Origin: Escallonia rubra
Taxonomy: Eukaryota; Streptophyta; Magnoliopsida; Escalloniales; Escalloniaceae
NCBI GenBank assembly: GCA_033065855.1
Contig: JAVXUO010000271.1
Span: forward strand, 186,001-250,000
DNA: 64,000 nt
Direction: 5' to 3'
In this document: positions 23,064-34,500 of the stretch, one piece after another
Layout of the letters: each line of letters opens with the position of its first letter
Numbering within the stretch: position 1 is the stretch's first letter
Notes under the pieces: generated by a model
What the model was told of the DNA's origin: nothing
The model's database searches: none
The model's input: only the letters and a program-made list of their open reading frames with translations
Translations under genes and position numbers: made by a program

Positions 23064-25221
23064 GATAATGCAAAATTTTGTTGACTGGTCAAATATTTAA
23101 CATTGCGGAAAATGCGGACTAAATGCTAACGTGGAGTCAAACAAAATTGTGGATTCTAGCCAAAGCTAAATTAGAATGACTTGTCCAAATAAAATCATTT
23201 GGTCTAGCCCAAGTTTGTGTGGTCTTGCTACCATAAAAGTCATATAAATCAACTTTAACTTACCGCAAGTACTTCTAAATCCAAAGAAAAAAATAATAAT
23301 CCATTTAATTAAGAATTCTGATTGAATTAAAGGGGACAAAATCTCTTTAATTACAAAGTCAATGCTCAAATCATAGGTTTCTCAAAATTAACTCCACTAA
23401 CTTGCCTATAATACGAGGGCTTGAGATATAGAAGGACATACAAGGTCTTTGCAATCAACGCCAAAGCTCTGGCAAAACTTTGTCGTCTCACACCTTATGC
23501 TTTATTTGAAGAACAATGCACAACCTAGTGTCGTTCCTTTATCGAGCACTTCTAAGACACGAAGAGTAGTTTCTTTTTATCTTATATAAAAAGAGAATTC
23601 GCCTTCACCATTGGTGTTTCTACAAGTCATAGATCGCCACACTTTTTTGAGATTAAGTCTTGAAATCCTAAATCAAGCATCGTTCAACAATCTTTCAATC
23701 ACAAAGTTTAAAGAAGTCAAAATTCAGGTTTCAAGATCAAGTTGTTTCAGCCCTTGAATGAAAACCGGATCGGAGATTGAGATAGAGGACTTAACATTTA
23801 TTTTGTATAAATATCACATAGTAGTCTAACCCCTAATTTAGATTTGACAAATTAAATTAAATAGAGAGGGGGAAGAGCACAAAGTGTTGGAGATCTCCAC
23901 GGGTAGATGTAGATTTGCTCCCTATATATATATTGTTAGTCATATCTTGCATTAAGGGTTGGGTGGATTGTAATTTCTCAAACCTTATACAGTCAAATTT
24001 AATACTCTCAAACCTGATGTAACTTCACTTAAAGTAACCCTAAAACACTGTGTTTACATGGTGAAGAAATGTGTAGATGTCCGGCCTCGATTGTAAAATG
24101 TAGGGGAGTGTTAGGTAGTCGTTTGTGTAATTCTTACTAGGTACTAAACTTTGGGGTTGTCAGGAAGTTAGTTCTTACTTTACCGTTATTGACTTTACTT
24201 ATTATTTTCACACTTAACTTGCCAAATGATATTTCATTTATTTATACTAGTAAAGATCACGTACTTTGCATGTTATATAGTGATTTGAAATAAAAATATT
24301 ATAAAATTAATCAATACGACTATTATAACTAAATGATAATAATGAATCAGTTGTTAATCGCTAATCAAAGACTCAAAATACCGAAAGTTCATTGCACAAC
24401 ACATGGTCTTACTTCAACCCGAAATTTTCATGCCAATAATTATCACCAATATTTTTCAGTATTTATCATACTTATTTCTTTCATCACATCAAGTTGACGC
24501 TAAAGAGAATCTGGAGTGTTCCATATTATATCATGTTATTCAAGATACATTGATATTGTAATTAGCCTCAAACTCTTCCCACAAATATCTAAGTCTCACG
24601 AAACACTACAAGTTTGACCATACAGTAATAAAAATAAAGAAAGTGTTTAGAGATAATTAATGTCAAGTGTAAACATTGGAGTTGTCTAATTTTCTGTAAT
24701 ATGTTTTGATGGCATATATATAAGTCTAGGAAGTGAAATTGAGAAGAAGTTTGAATTATAATTAACTTATATTAAAGAAAATTAAAAAATTAACCCAAAA
24801 AATATTGTCAAAAGTAAAGTGCCTAACATGAAGAAGTTATGATTAATAAATATATAACAAAGTTTGTAAGACGAAATGAGTTAGGAGCTTAAATGTTGCA
24901 TCTTTAAAACCAATAATCAATCGAACTCAAGAGAACTATCAAAATACATATAGAAATTGAACTTCTTAGACAACAAATTTAGTAGCCCTACCTTGCAATG
25001 ATCTTTCCAAAGTTTTTATATCGTTCACTTCAGTGTTTTGACACTTTTTCTTACAAGCATCACTACTAAAGTTCAAAAAATTTGTTACTTAGGATTTTCA
25101 GTATCATTCATTATTTATCTTGTTTCTTTTTTTACAGAGATGGTCATTTCTTATAGTGATGATTATTGGAGGTCAAAATATCACATGCAGTTTATTTGCT
25201 TTTGCTAATGATCAAGTCTAT
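23064..25221. other. AT-rich intergenic DNA, no gene recognised
   Basis: Long AT-rich stretch without a supported reading frame, RNA gene or well-bounded repeat. Confidence 0.55.
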
Positions 25222-25223
25222 TA

Positions 25224-25485
25224 CTCCCTCTGTCCCAAAACGTTGATCAATTTTCAAATTAAGAAAGATTTTCTATGTGTTTTTACATGTTTACCCTTTG
25301 TACACATTTTCTTATTATACTTCTCTCTCCACATTTAATCATTCACCAACACATTTCTCACTACTGAACCATTTTCTTCTTCCCCGCCTCTCCTTTTGAG
25401 ATAGAATGAGAAACTCATAAAATAAGACTCATACCCTAAATAAGCGTGCAGTCAGATATGATCAAATAATTTGGGAGGAAAGGAG
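25224..25485. mobile_element. Stowaway-type MITE (copy 1)
   Basis: Terminal inverted repeats start CTCCCTCTGTCCCAAAA and end TTGGGAGGAAAGGAG, flanked by TA on both sides (25222-25223, 25486-25487), the Tc1/mariner (Stowaway) target. The interior shares order and wording with the copy at 62198 (TTGATCA, TTTACCCTT, AAATAAGCGTGCA). About 262 bp, non-coding. Confidence 0.88.
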
Positions 25486-25487
25486 TA

Positions 25488-26093
25488 TAATTTTCATGTA
25501 TCTCTTATTTTTAAGTCTTTTTTTTAACTTTTTCTATCTTAAGTTGCAAAGTCTGAGTACAATTTGTCTAAAATTACGCTTAATCTTAATGATACTTTAT
25601 TTTTTTTTTACTTTTCAATTAAAAAATCCACAGTGCACTCTTTTGATAGTGCACGCTAAAGCTCTCTTTTATTTGTATCTAGCATCACCTTGTTCATCTT
25701 AATAGTACAATACAATTAATTTAGTTGTGCATGTAATTTAGCATATATTTGTCATAAGACTTTTATTTTGAACACATACTTTACCTACTCATCTAAAAAG
25801 TATATATACATGTGTGTTTGTGTATGTCATTTTAATATCTATACTACAAAATGAATGTGTGAAGTTGATATCAGATAAGGTAACGAACTAAGTAACTTTA
25901 GTACTGTTCACAAACATACGTTTTTCACCCTATATTTATAGGTACACATTACAGTTTTAAAATAATACAAACTTAACAAAAGTTTATCAAGAATAATTTT
26001 TAGCCCAGATTATTCATCAAATAAAGACATGTATCATCAAAATGAAAAGGAAAAAAAAAAATTACCAATAAGCATAAGGTTTTGAGAGTTAAC
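25488..26093. other. AT-rich intergenic DNA
   Basis: No gene or defined repeat recognised between the Stowaway MITE and the next MULE-like element. Confidence 0.5.
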
Positions 26094-26102
26094 AAAATTA
26101 TA

Positions 26103-27212
26103 GGGTTAATTATACCAATGACATTGAGGTTAGAATAAAATTTCACCCGTGTCCATTAGTTGAAACAAATAACACTTATGTCCGTTGACTGAACGAAAAT
26201 ACTGAAATGATGAAAAGACCAAAATGCTCATCACCTACGAATGTAATTCTTCAAATGTCATTCATCATCCCTTCATCTCACCCATACAGCCCCACCACCA
26301 CCATCATTATCCATTTATACTTCTACAGATTCAACACACACACAAACAACACACACGACACCCACACATGCAAACCCCCCCCCCCCCCCTCCCAACACCC
26401 TCCACAACCATAGCCACAATCACATCCCAACGTGTGCTTCAGCTTTCTCACATTTCTTCAGCCTTCTCACCCCAATCAAGTGTTACAGCTAGCTTTCTCA
26501 TTCCACTCACTTGCAACAGACCATCAGAATTCAATAAATCAAATGAACAAAATTGAAAATTTAAATTTAGGGTTTAAAGTTTGGAATAAGATGTATAAGA
26601 TTTCTTGTTTGTGTTAAACAATTACTCAACACCACGGCAGATGCCGCCATTAATTACCACCAGAGCAGTCTTCAATAACCACTAATCAGCCTACCATTGC
26701 GTCCAATCAGCCCACCACCTGTCCAATTCACCCACCGCCACCAGACAGCCCACTACCGCCTCAAATCAACCTTCCATAAATCACAATCGCCATTAATCAG
26801 CCTTCCACCACGACTTTGAAATCTCAATATTTGTTCAGCGCCGAGGACATATACGACGGTAGAGGCGGCCGGACGGGGTGTGATAACGTAGAGGCTGACA
26901 TTCGTCGGTGCCGGGATGAGGCCAATGAGGCTGAGCCAGTTTGTCGACGTTCAGGCTGAGTGCTTGCCGAGAAAGTTGTGGTGGCCCGAGGGGGGGGGGG
27001 GGGAGAATTTGGGTTGAAACCCTAACTTGAAGAATTAGTATTTGTATATACCTTGTAGATACAAAATGACGGGAGTATTGACATTTAAAAAGTACGTATT
27101 GATGACACAAGCAAAAAAATATTTTTCTTTTTAACGGATCAATACAGCTTTACATTTTGAAACTTAGTGTCATTGACTGTAATTTCAACCTAACCTCTAG
27201 GATATGGGTCCC
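26103..27212. mobile_element. MULE-like TIR element with perfect 9-bp target duplication
   Basis: The flanks are AAAATTATA at 26094-26102 and 27213-27221. The ends are imperfect inverted repeats (left GGGTTAATTATACCAATGAC..GAGGTTAG, right reverse complement GGGACCCATATCC..GAGGTTAG). The interior is CCACC/CCATT-rich (26280-26800) and includes a C run at about 26377-26390 and a G run at about 26991-27002. No transposase. The ends resemble those of the element at 51317-52415. Confidence 0.78.
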
Positions 27213-27221
27213 AAAATTATA

Positions 27222-27770
27222 ACAATCCATTATTTTACCAAACAAAAATGAACACATTAAATTTATCATAAAAGTTAAAAAAAGAAGCTATAGTCGAAGT
27301 TGTAGATATTCTCATTCTCACTTTGTCATATGTCAATAAATTTAAATTTGCAGTCATATGCAAAAGTTAGTAAATGCAATAGTCGGTGCACCTTTAAAAA
27401 TATAAAAAAAGAACATGATAATACATGGACTTAGGAATGGTTCACTAAGAAGTAGCGAAGACTAAGGTGCTTATTTTATTGATTTGATGTTGGTAAGTTT
27501 TAAGGTTATATTTTGATAGTGTTTTCTTTAAAGGTGAACAGAGACTAAGCATCATAGTTATACGATTGGCTAGATCCACTACCACATTTTTGTCACTTAA
27601 AGATGCATTAGTGAACTTTTAACCTCTTTAGTAGCAAATTGTTTATATTTAACCAAAAAATATTATAATTTAGACTCACCTACCTAAAAGTAAAAAATAT
27701 ACTTAATTTTTGTAGACCTTTTATTTCTAATATTTCTAAAAGGGTATTTTTAATGGAAAAATGTTAGCCA
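27222..27770. other. AT-rich spacer between two MULE-like elements
   Basis: No reading frame or repeat boundary recognised. Confidence 0.5.
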
Positions 27771-28194
27771 TTTTAATTGGGAGAAAATAGAGAATGACCC
27801 CCTCTACTTTACACGTTGTGCGATTTGCCCCCCTCCACTTCAAAGTTAAGCACTAAACCCCCCCACAGTTACAGAAAATGGGCACCTTAGACGGATCCGT
27901 TATGAATAGCGTGAAATGACCAAAATACCCTTATTTCTTTATTAGCTAATGACCCCCTGTATTATACACGGTGTGCAATTTCCCCCCCTCAAATTTAAAT
28001 TATAATTTTTGCCTATGACCCTCCTCTTCTGGTCAACCCCGCTACAATTGGTGATTCACTGAGCACAACCACTTCACTGAGCACAACCACTGGTCTTTTT
28101 CTCCGACCACCAGTGAGTTACAAAAAAAAAAAGGAACCGCGATTGCCGTTAGGTTTAGCAACTAATTTGCAAATTAAGCTTTTGAAATGCTAAA

Positions 28195-28365
28195 ATTAGA
28201 GGATTTGAAACCCTGATTTAAAAATTAGGGTTTTGAAACCTTAAAATTAGGGTTTCAAAACCCTAATTTTCAAATTAGGGTTTCAAAACCTTAATTTTCA
28301 AATTAGGGTTTCAAAACCCTAATTTTCAAATTATTCAAAACCCTAATTTTCAAATTAGGGTTTCT
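28195..28365. repeat. Palindromic AAATTAGGGTTTC short tandem array
   Basis: Alternating AAATTAGGGTTT and AAACCCTAATTT blocks at a spacing of about 28-30 bp, around five to six units, so the segment can fold on itself. It lies inside the MULE-like element and resembles, but is not, the TTTAGGG telomere repeat. Confidence 0.75.
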
Positions 28366-28594
28366 CTTCTCCTTCTCCAGATCTGATCCCGCCGTCGACA
28401 ACCCAAGTGTCCTCCTCACCCCATGCAGCCGGCAGCCTCTCTCGGCCCACCATCCGACAGACTCGCCCCACCCCACCACACCGGCAAGCCCCTTGGCAAA
28501 CCCACCCCACCATGCCGGCAGCCCTTTCTCTTTCTAAATCCCATTTCAATTCAATTCAATTTTTCATCAATGCCGTGTTAATTAATGGATCACC

Positions 28595-28860
28595 TCGACG
28601 GGGAAGGGGAAGGGGGAGAGCGGTCGCGGCGACAGGGAAAGGGGAACGGGAAGGGGGAGGGCGGGCGCGGCGACAGGGAAAGGGGAACGGGAAGGGCGAT
28701 CGCTGCGACGGGGAAGGGGAAGGGCGGTCGTTGCGACGGGGAAGGGGAAGGGGGAGGGCGGTTGCGGCTACGGGGAAGGGGCAGGGCGGTCGCTGCGACT
28801 GGGAATGGGAAGGGGGAGGGTGGTGCGGGATAGGGAAGAGGGAGGCAGACGGGGAGATGA
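28595..28860 (+). repeat. G-rich minisatellite (potential G-quadruplex array)
   Basis: Imperfect repeats of a roughly 36-bp unit built from GGGAAAGGGGAA and AGGGCGGTCG(C/T) blocks, each with several GGG or longer runs. The + strand is purine-rich throughout. Open frames on both strands reflect the repeat. Confidence 0.8.
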
Positions 28861-29204
28861 AGGGGTGCAGTGGTCGGGGGAGTTGACATAATTGGGTTGG
28901 GGGGATAGGGGTGTTGGGTGGTGGGGGGGGGGGGGGGGGTGGGGTGGTTAGAATTAGGGTTTTTTCTGATTTTCTTTTCTAAAAAGAGACAATGGGCAAA
29001 AACGTCATTTACAAAAAAAAATCGTTAGTCAACGCGCGTGTTGACCACACGCTATTATATTTAACGATTTCCGTCTAAAGTGCCCATTGTCTATAATTGT
29101 GGGGGGGGGGGGGGAGGTTTAGTGCTTAACTTTGAAGTGGAGGGGGGCAAATCGCACAACGTGTAAAGTAGAGGGGGTCATTCCCTATTTTCCCCTTTTA
29201 ATTG

Positions 29205-30222
29205 CTTGAGATCATTTTATATGCTGAGGCGAGATACTTACCCTCTTTGGTTATATTCATAATCTTTTGTCACTAAAAGATGCATTAGCCAACCTCTTTA
29301 GTGTCAAAACATTTAAAGTTAGCTAAAACAGTAGTAATTTAGTCTCACCTTCTAAGCAGTCACAATATTTAGAAAAATTTTGAACTTAAAAAGAATATTT
29401 TAATAAAAAATTAGTTATTTAACCCTTAGCGTATCAAAACTTGAGAGTTTTCAAGCTCAAAAAAAATTTATTAATCATTTGAGCTGAAATGAATTGGAGT
29501 ATTTATCAATTGAGTTTCATTTAATTCTATCACTTTACATAGGGTTTTTTGTCTCCTTTTTTCTTCAATAAAAGTCAAAACAGTTTACATTAACAAAAGC
29601 ATATATTCGAATAAAGATATAGACTTGATACCATTTGAGAAGTCAAAACGACCCTTACTTTTTAATAATACTCTTATTAAAAATAAGTATTTCATAAAAA
29701 AAAAGTTTTTAATCAAAAGTCAAAATAATCACTAACTCTAACAAGGACATATATCTCAATAAGGGTATTTTAAGAAAAGAGGCTTGATAACCTAAGAGAA
29801 GTCCAAAACACACTTATTTTTAATTAACACTCTAATTTTAAAAAGAGTATTTAATGGGAAAGAAATGTTATAAGTCAAAAACACCCTTATTCACATAACC
29901 TTTTATGGAAAAATTAATTAGAAAATGGTACTTTAAGGAAAAAATAGTTAGTCATTTAAGTCCATACTTGCTTTTATATATGTATAGATATAGATATAGA
30001 TTAGATATTTGAGCTTAATTTGATTTTTACATGACACTAAATTTGTAACGGAAGTTAACAAAAAGTCAAAGAGAAAAATTGATCAATGGAACAAAGATAA
30101 TATTTATTTTCATAACAAGAGTGCAAATTGCCTACCAATACAATTTGATTTTTTATTTTTTTAATTGAAAACTCTTGAAAATAGGATTGAAAGTTTGTTG
30201 ACCAACGCACCCTGCCAATCGA
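29205..30222. other. AT-rich intergenic DNA
   Basis: No gene recognised. Short motifs such as TTTTTAAT and AAGTCAAAA recur about every 150-200 bp, suggesting old local duplications. Confidence 0.45.
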
Positions 30223-30415
30223 GTCTATATATATTATAAATAGATTTAAAAAAAAAAAAAATCTTTTACCATGTCTCAATCTTTCCCTTTTCACCACAAT
30301 GTGCTACTTGACACATAACGAAATATGTTACACCTGCTCATGTGGTGAAAAGGGAAAGATTGAGACATGGTAAAAGGAAAAAAAATTAATTTATCTATTT
30401 ATAATATATATAGAC
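30223..30415. repeat. Long near-perfect hairpin (MITE or small-RNA precursor candidate)
   Basis: The inner stem is a 35-bp exact inverted repeat (left 30264-30298, right starting TGTGGTGAAAAGGGAAAG at 30341). The outer stem is a 23-bp exact inverted repeat (GTCTATATATATTATAAAT.. at 30223-30245 against 30393-30415). The two are separated by a mismatched A-rich bubble of about 16-18 nt, and the loop is 42 nt. Arm identity this high over 58 paired bases implies a recent origin or maintained pairing. No host family could be assigned. Confidence 0.8.
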
Positions 30416-31525
30416 ATGTGTTGACTTTATAAGTAGCATCGACCCAAACAATGACTTTACTCATTCATTTTCACGTGTCAAAATATGCGTAATCTTAAGT
30501 GCTATTGGATTCAATTTGCAATCGGTCAAAAAAAAAAATGAATGATTATGAAATAATGAGAGTAAGAGACATAGTAACTGGAAAAAAGGTAAATTAAATA
30601 TTAAAATATGCCTCAACGTTAATCACGGGGTAACAAAGCCTCCTCCTTATACCGATTCCCAACTCGAAGAAATTGAACAAAGCCAGTTAATCACAAGATG
30701 CACCAGACACATTAGTGTTGCAATTTTTTGAAATGTTGGACCGAGACAATCCAAACTGAACTTCGAGTTAGAGTCAAGATGGACGTCTCAGCCAATAACA
30801 CATGGCCTAGTACATGGCCATCCGACGCATGTAACAACTCTAGGGTCGAATTTCTTGAAAAATCCATCGTAGCGGGCGATTACACCAAGATTTGTCGACA
30901 TCACTAGACTATCATATCTAAAGGGATCGATACAACTACAATCTCATACTTCAATTACTCTGTTCGTACGTTCTATTTATATATGATTATTTCAACAACA
31001 TACGTGTAAATAATAGCCGATAAATCTCTTAAAGAGGGCGAACCAAGATAAGTGAGAAGAGGACGAATCAAGAGAAGTGAGATCTCGATTCTCCTAACCT
31101 ACGGATCGAGGGAAGACACTGGGCAGCCGGAAGCTGAATCTGGAAGCAAAGGTCTGCCTAACTCGTGTATACAAGTCCAAATCACAAAGAAGTAAGAAAA
31201 GGAAATATAGATACATCAAACAGGGCCAAGACAGCACTGTTGTTTAATGCAACCATAAACCATATGAGTGGGACCTCACATTTACTTCCCCCTTACTTGC
31301 CACCCATATAGCTGATCACACTTTGCACACGCAGCAACACACATACAGAGTTTCTCCGTCGCTCTCCCCATCAAAAGGGTATGACCGAAAGTTGGTTGTT
31401 TGGTGAAGACAGTTAATTTAGTCAATGATCAGCAACTACACTACGTGCGGACAATATGTGCTCCCTCTGTTATGGTGTCCCTAGTGAAATGTGTCTTCCC
31501 TTTTAAGTTGAAGTTGTTTTAGGAT
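30416..31525. other. Intergenic and promoter region of ABCG copy 1
   Basis: No other gene recognised. A CTCCCTCTGTTATGGTGTCC fragment at about 31460 resembles one end of a Stowaway-type MITE 65 bp before the start codon, but no partner end was found. No convincing TATA box; a leader intron is possible (TTTTAG at 31517-31522) but not proven. Confidence 0.4.
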
Positions 31526-34500
31526 ATGGGGACTAGCATGGAGATAGAGGGGGCATTTGCAAGTGCTAGTGGTGGTGGTGGTGGTGACGATGTTGAGAAG
31601 GGGGAGGTGGAATCAATCGCTGGAAATGAGGGGGTGGCGTACTTGGTCTGGGAAGATCTGACGGTGGTGCTGCCAAATTTTGGGCATGGACCAACCAAGA
31701 GGCTGCTTCATGGACTCAGTGGCTATGGCGAGCCTGGTAGGATCATGGCTATCATGGGTCCTTCTGGTTCTGGCAAGTCCACCCTTCTTGATGCCTTAGC
31801 AGGTCTCTCTCTCTCTCTCTCATCCTCTTTCTCTTTTTATCACATAATCTTTTCTTCTTATGGGTATATGGTGAGCGAAAGCCAATCTTTTGTTACAAGC
31901 TGCAACAAGTTTGGAAAGCAAAAGAAAATCTTTGTCTTGTTTGGTGTTTCCTCTTTATTTGGGAGAAGTCTGTCCTTGCTTCCAAAGGCCCTCTAACTTT
32001 TAACCATTTAAGGAAACTCGATCTTTTGGTAAAATGGGCTGTTGATCTACATTTTTGTTTGGGTGCATGGGCAAAGGTAACCCTTTTAAAGGATAAGAGT
32101 GTTCCTTTTAATTTAATCTCTTTCTCATAATGCTTTGCTCCTTTGGTTTGGTAGATCCTTTGGTTGAAAAGAAAATCCAATTTCTTCTTTACAATTCACC
32201 TTTCTTGGGGAGACCTGCAAACCAGACCACATAAGATACCCTGCAGTGGAATAACTTTATCCCCCGTGAACATGCCATTCTTGTTTGGCTCATCTTATAC
32301 GTCTAAAATAAAAGTGAGCTGTTGGCCTTAATAATGGTCACATCCTCAAAAATTTACACCACCATTAATTGGGCGGCAAAGTTGTTGGGCAGGCTGACAA
32401 TTAAGTACTAGTATATGTATATCTAGAAAGCTGGCGAAGGCATTGGGGCCAGCCTAGAATTTTTGCTGCCAAAGTAGAATTTCTCTTCTCTTTGGTGTAA
32501 AAAGCATTTTCCTTCCAAAAATGCCTCATTTAAGCATTTTCAAATGCTAGGGGGGCATTTGAAATATTTGGACCAAAACCTTAGGACAACAATTGCGGGA
32601 GGTGAATAGAATGCAAACATATATCTCTTCCTACTGATGGAGATCACACTGAACTGAGACAAGAAAGCAACTTACTAGCTTGTACGTGCGCTGCAGTGCA
32701 TTGTGCAGAAATTGACTAAGAGGAGTGCCTGGGCTAATCCATGCAGATTTATTGGATGACTTAAAAATCTATGCTAGCGAGTTTTTGTTTAAGATCAGAA
32801 CTGGTGTCTTGAAAGTTCAGTGATTACCAGCTTGTTTTTCAGTTCTCAAAAATCAGTAGCTGAAAGGCTCAATAGTTGTGTATCAAGTGTTCAACATCGA
32901 ATTTTCAGTATTGTAACAGCACCTTAATAAGCGAACGAGTTTGAGCATATGAAAAATGGGTCCTTATTTACAATGAGAGACGATTTATTTGGTTAAAGGT
33001 TTGATAGATAAGTAGTTTAGAAGCATTACGTACTCTCCTTTACAAAGTAAACTGGATAGAGATCACTTGAAACAAAGTGCATTTCAAGTCACTAGTCTCG
33101 GTGTACCATATGGCACAACATGCCTTCAATATCCTATTGAGACGTCAAACACAACACAATGGAATTGAGGTTGGAGGAGATCCGATGGTGTTGAAGTTCT
33201 CGTAAATACCCTACTTTTACTCCTAGTTTTGCGTGAAGTAACATACCTCATGACGAAGTTGAACTCCAGTACTCGTTGTTTGGTTTGTGATTGTCATTCA
33301 ACTAGGCTGAACCTATGTGATAGAAGAATAACTGGCCCATTATGGATTTTTTGCTTCATCTATATTTAAATGTTAAGTAATAATTGAGCTTGCCACAGGT
33401 AGACTCTCGACGAATGTTGTTATGACTGGAAATATTCTTCTCAACGGCAACAAGAGGAGACTAAACTATGGCGTTGTTGTAAGTAATTTCAGTTCCTACA
33501 AATTCATTCCAATGACACATCCAAGATTTCAAATCTTGAGTTCTGGAAATGACAGGTACCTTATCCTATGGAGTCTGATCGCGACCAAAACAGGAAAAAT
33601 GACAATTTTTCCATGAAAAAAAGTAGTTTTTTGGGGGGAAAATTCAAATAAGAATGTTTTTCTGCGTCTTCCAAACTTCAAAAGAAACCCAATTAGGCTT
33701 CACTTTTTATAGTGGCGGTCTATGCATGAGACTCTCACCATTGTATGATTTTTGGAGGGTTAATTTTAGTCTGACTTCTTTTGATTTTAAATCTTTCAAA
33801 AGTGATAAAACAATGGATGGAGTCTTACACAAAGTAAAACAGATATACCCTGTAAGCCATGTAAACTAGAAGTCCTTTGATACATCAAGAAAGTTCAAGT
33901 GAAATAATCAAATGTTGTACTACTTAATCAAAATGACCATTGTGCAACAGTTGCTTGCTTACAGGAATATGTGGTATGATAGTAAGATGGCCTTGTTCAC
34001 AAATTTTGATTTTCATTTGTGGAAGGACATTGTGTAACACGTGCTTAATATGTAACGCCAAACATGCTTAATAGGTTTTTAATTTCCTTGAAGAAACTGC
34101 AATTTCTTTATAAAATAGATTAAGTATACCAGACGATCCTGTTACAGGATGAAATCAGAATTTCTTTTCCCCAAACTACTTTAAATCATTTTGCCCAGAT
34201 GGGCCTATTTAGTTTCATGTTGCTCATCGTGCACTTTATTCATGAATGCTATCGTACTTTTTAACATATCATTACCACTCTATAATGTTTACAATTTGCC
34301 ATTTCAGGCTTATGTAACGCAAGATGATGTATTATTGGGAACTCTTACAGTTAGAGAGACTATCACTTACTCAGCCCATTTGAGGCTTCCAACAACCCTG
34401 ACAAAAGAAGAGGTACAAGAAATCGTAGAGGGAACGATCATGGAGATGGGGCTCGAGGATTGTGCTGATCGGCTAATTGGAAATTGGCATTTAAGAGGTA

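Larger units (their letters stand above)
27780..29195. mobile_element. MULE-like TIR element carrying a G-rich minisatellite
   Basis: Perfect 9-bp target duplication TTTTAATTG at 27771-27779 and 29196-29204. Terminal inverted repeats of about 130 bp: left GGGAGAAAATAGAGAATGACC, right reverse complement GGGGAAAATAGGGAATGACC, then both CCCCTCTACTTTACACGTTG and a TTAAGCACTAAACC block. The interior has an AAATTAGGGTTTC array (28195-28365), a CT/CC-rich stretch and a GGGAAGGGG minisatellite (28595-28860). A Gly/Arg-rich open frame of about 159 codons (28407-28886) is low-complexity and not called as a gene. Confidence 0.88.

Noticed and set aside
28407-28889. 159-codon Gly/Arg-rich frame (+) and its 99-codon Pro-rich antisense
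   Set aside because: Both follow the G-rich minisatellite. No start context, domain or splice structure supports a gene.
31460-31490. CTCCCTCTGT-type sequence just before ABCG copy 1, resembling a Stowaway end
   Set aside because: No inverted partner or TA-flanked second end was found, so no element can be defined.
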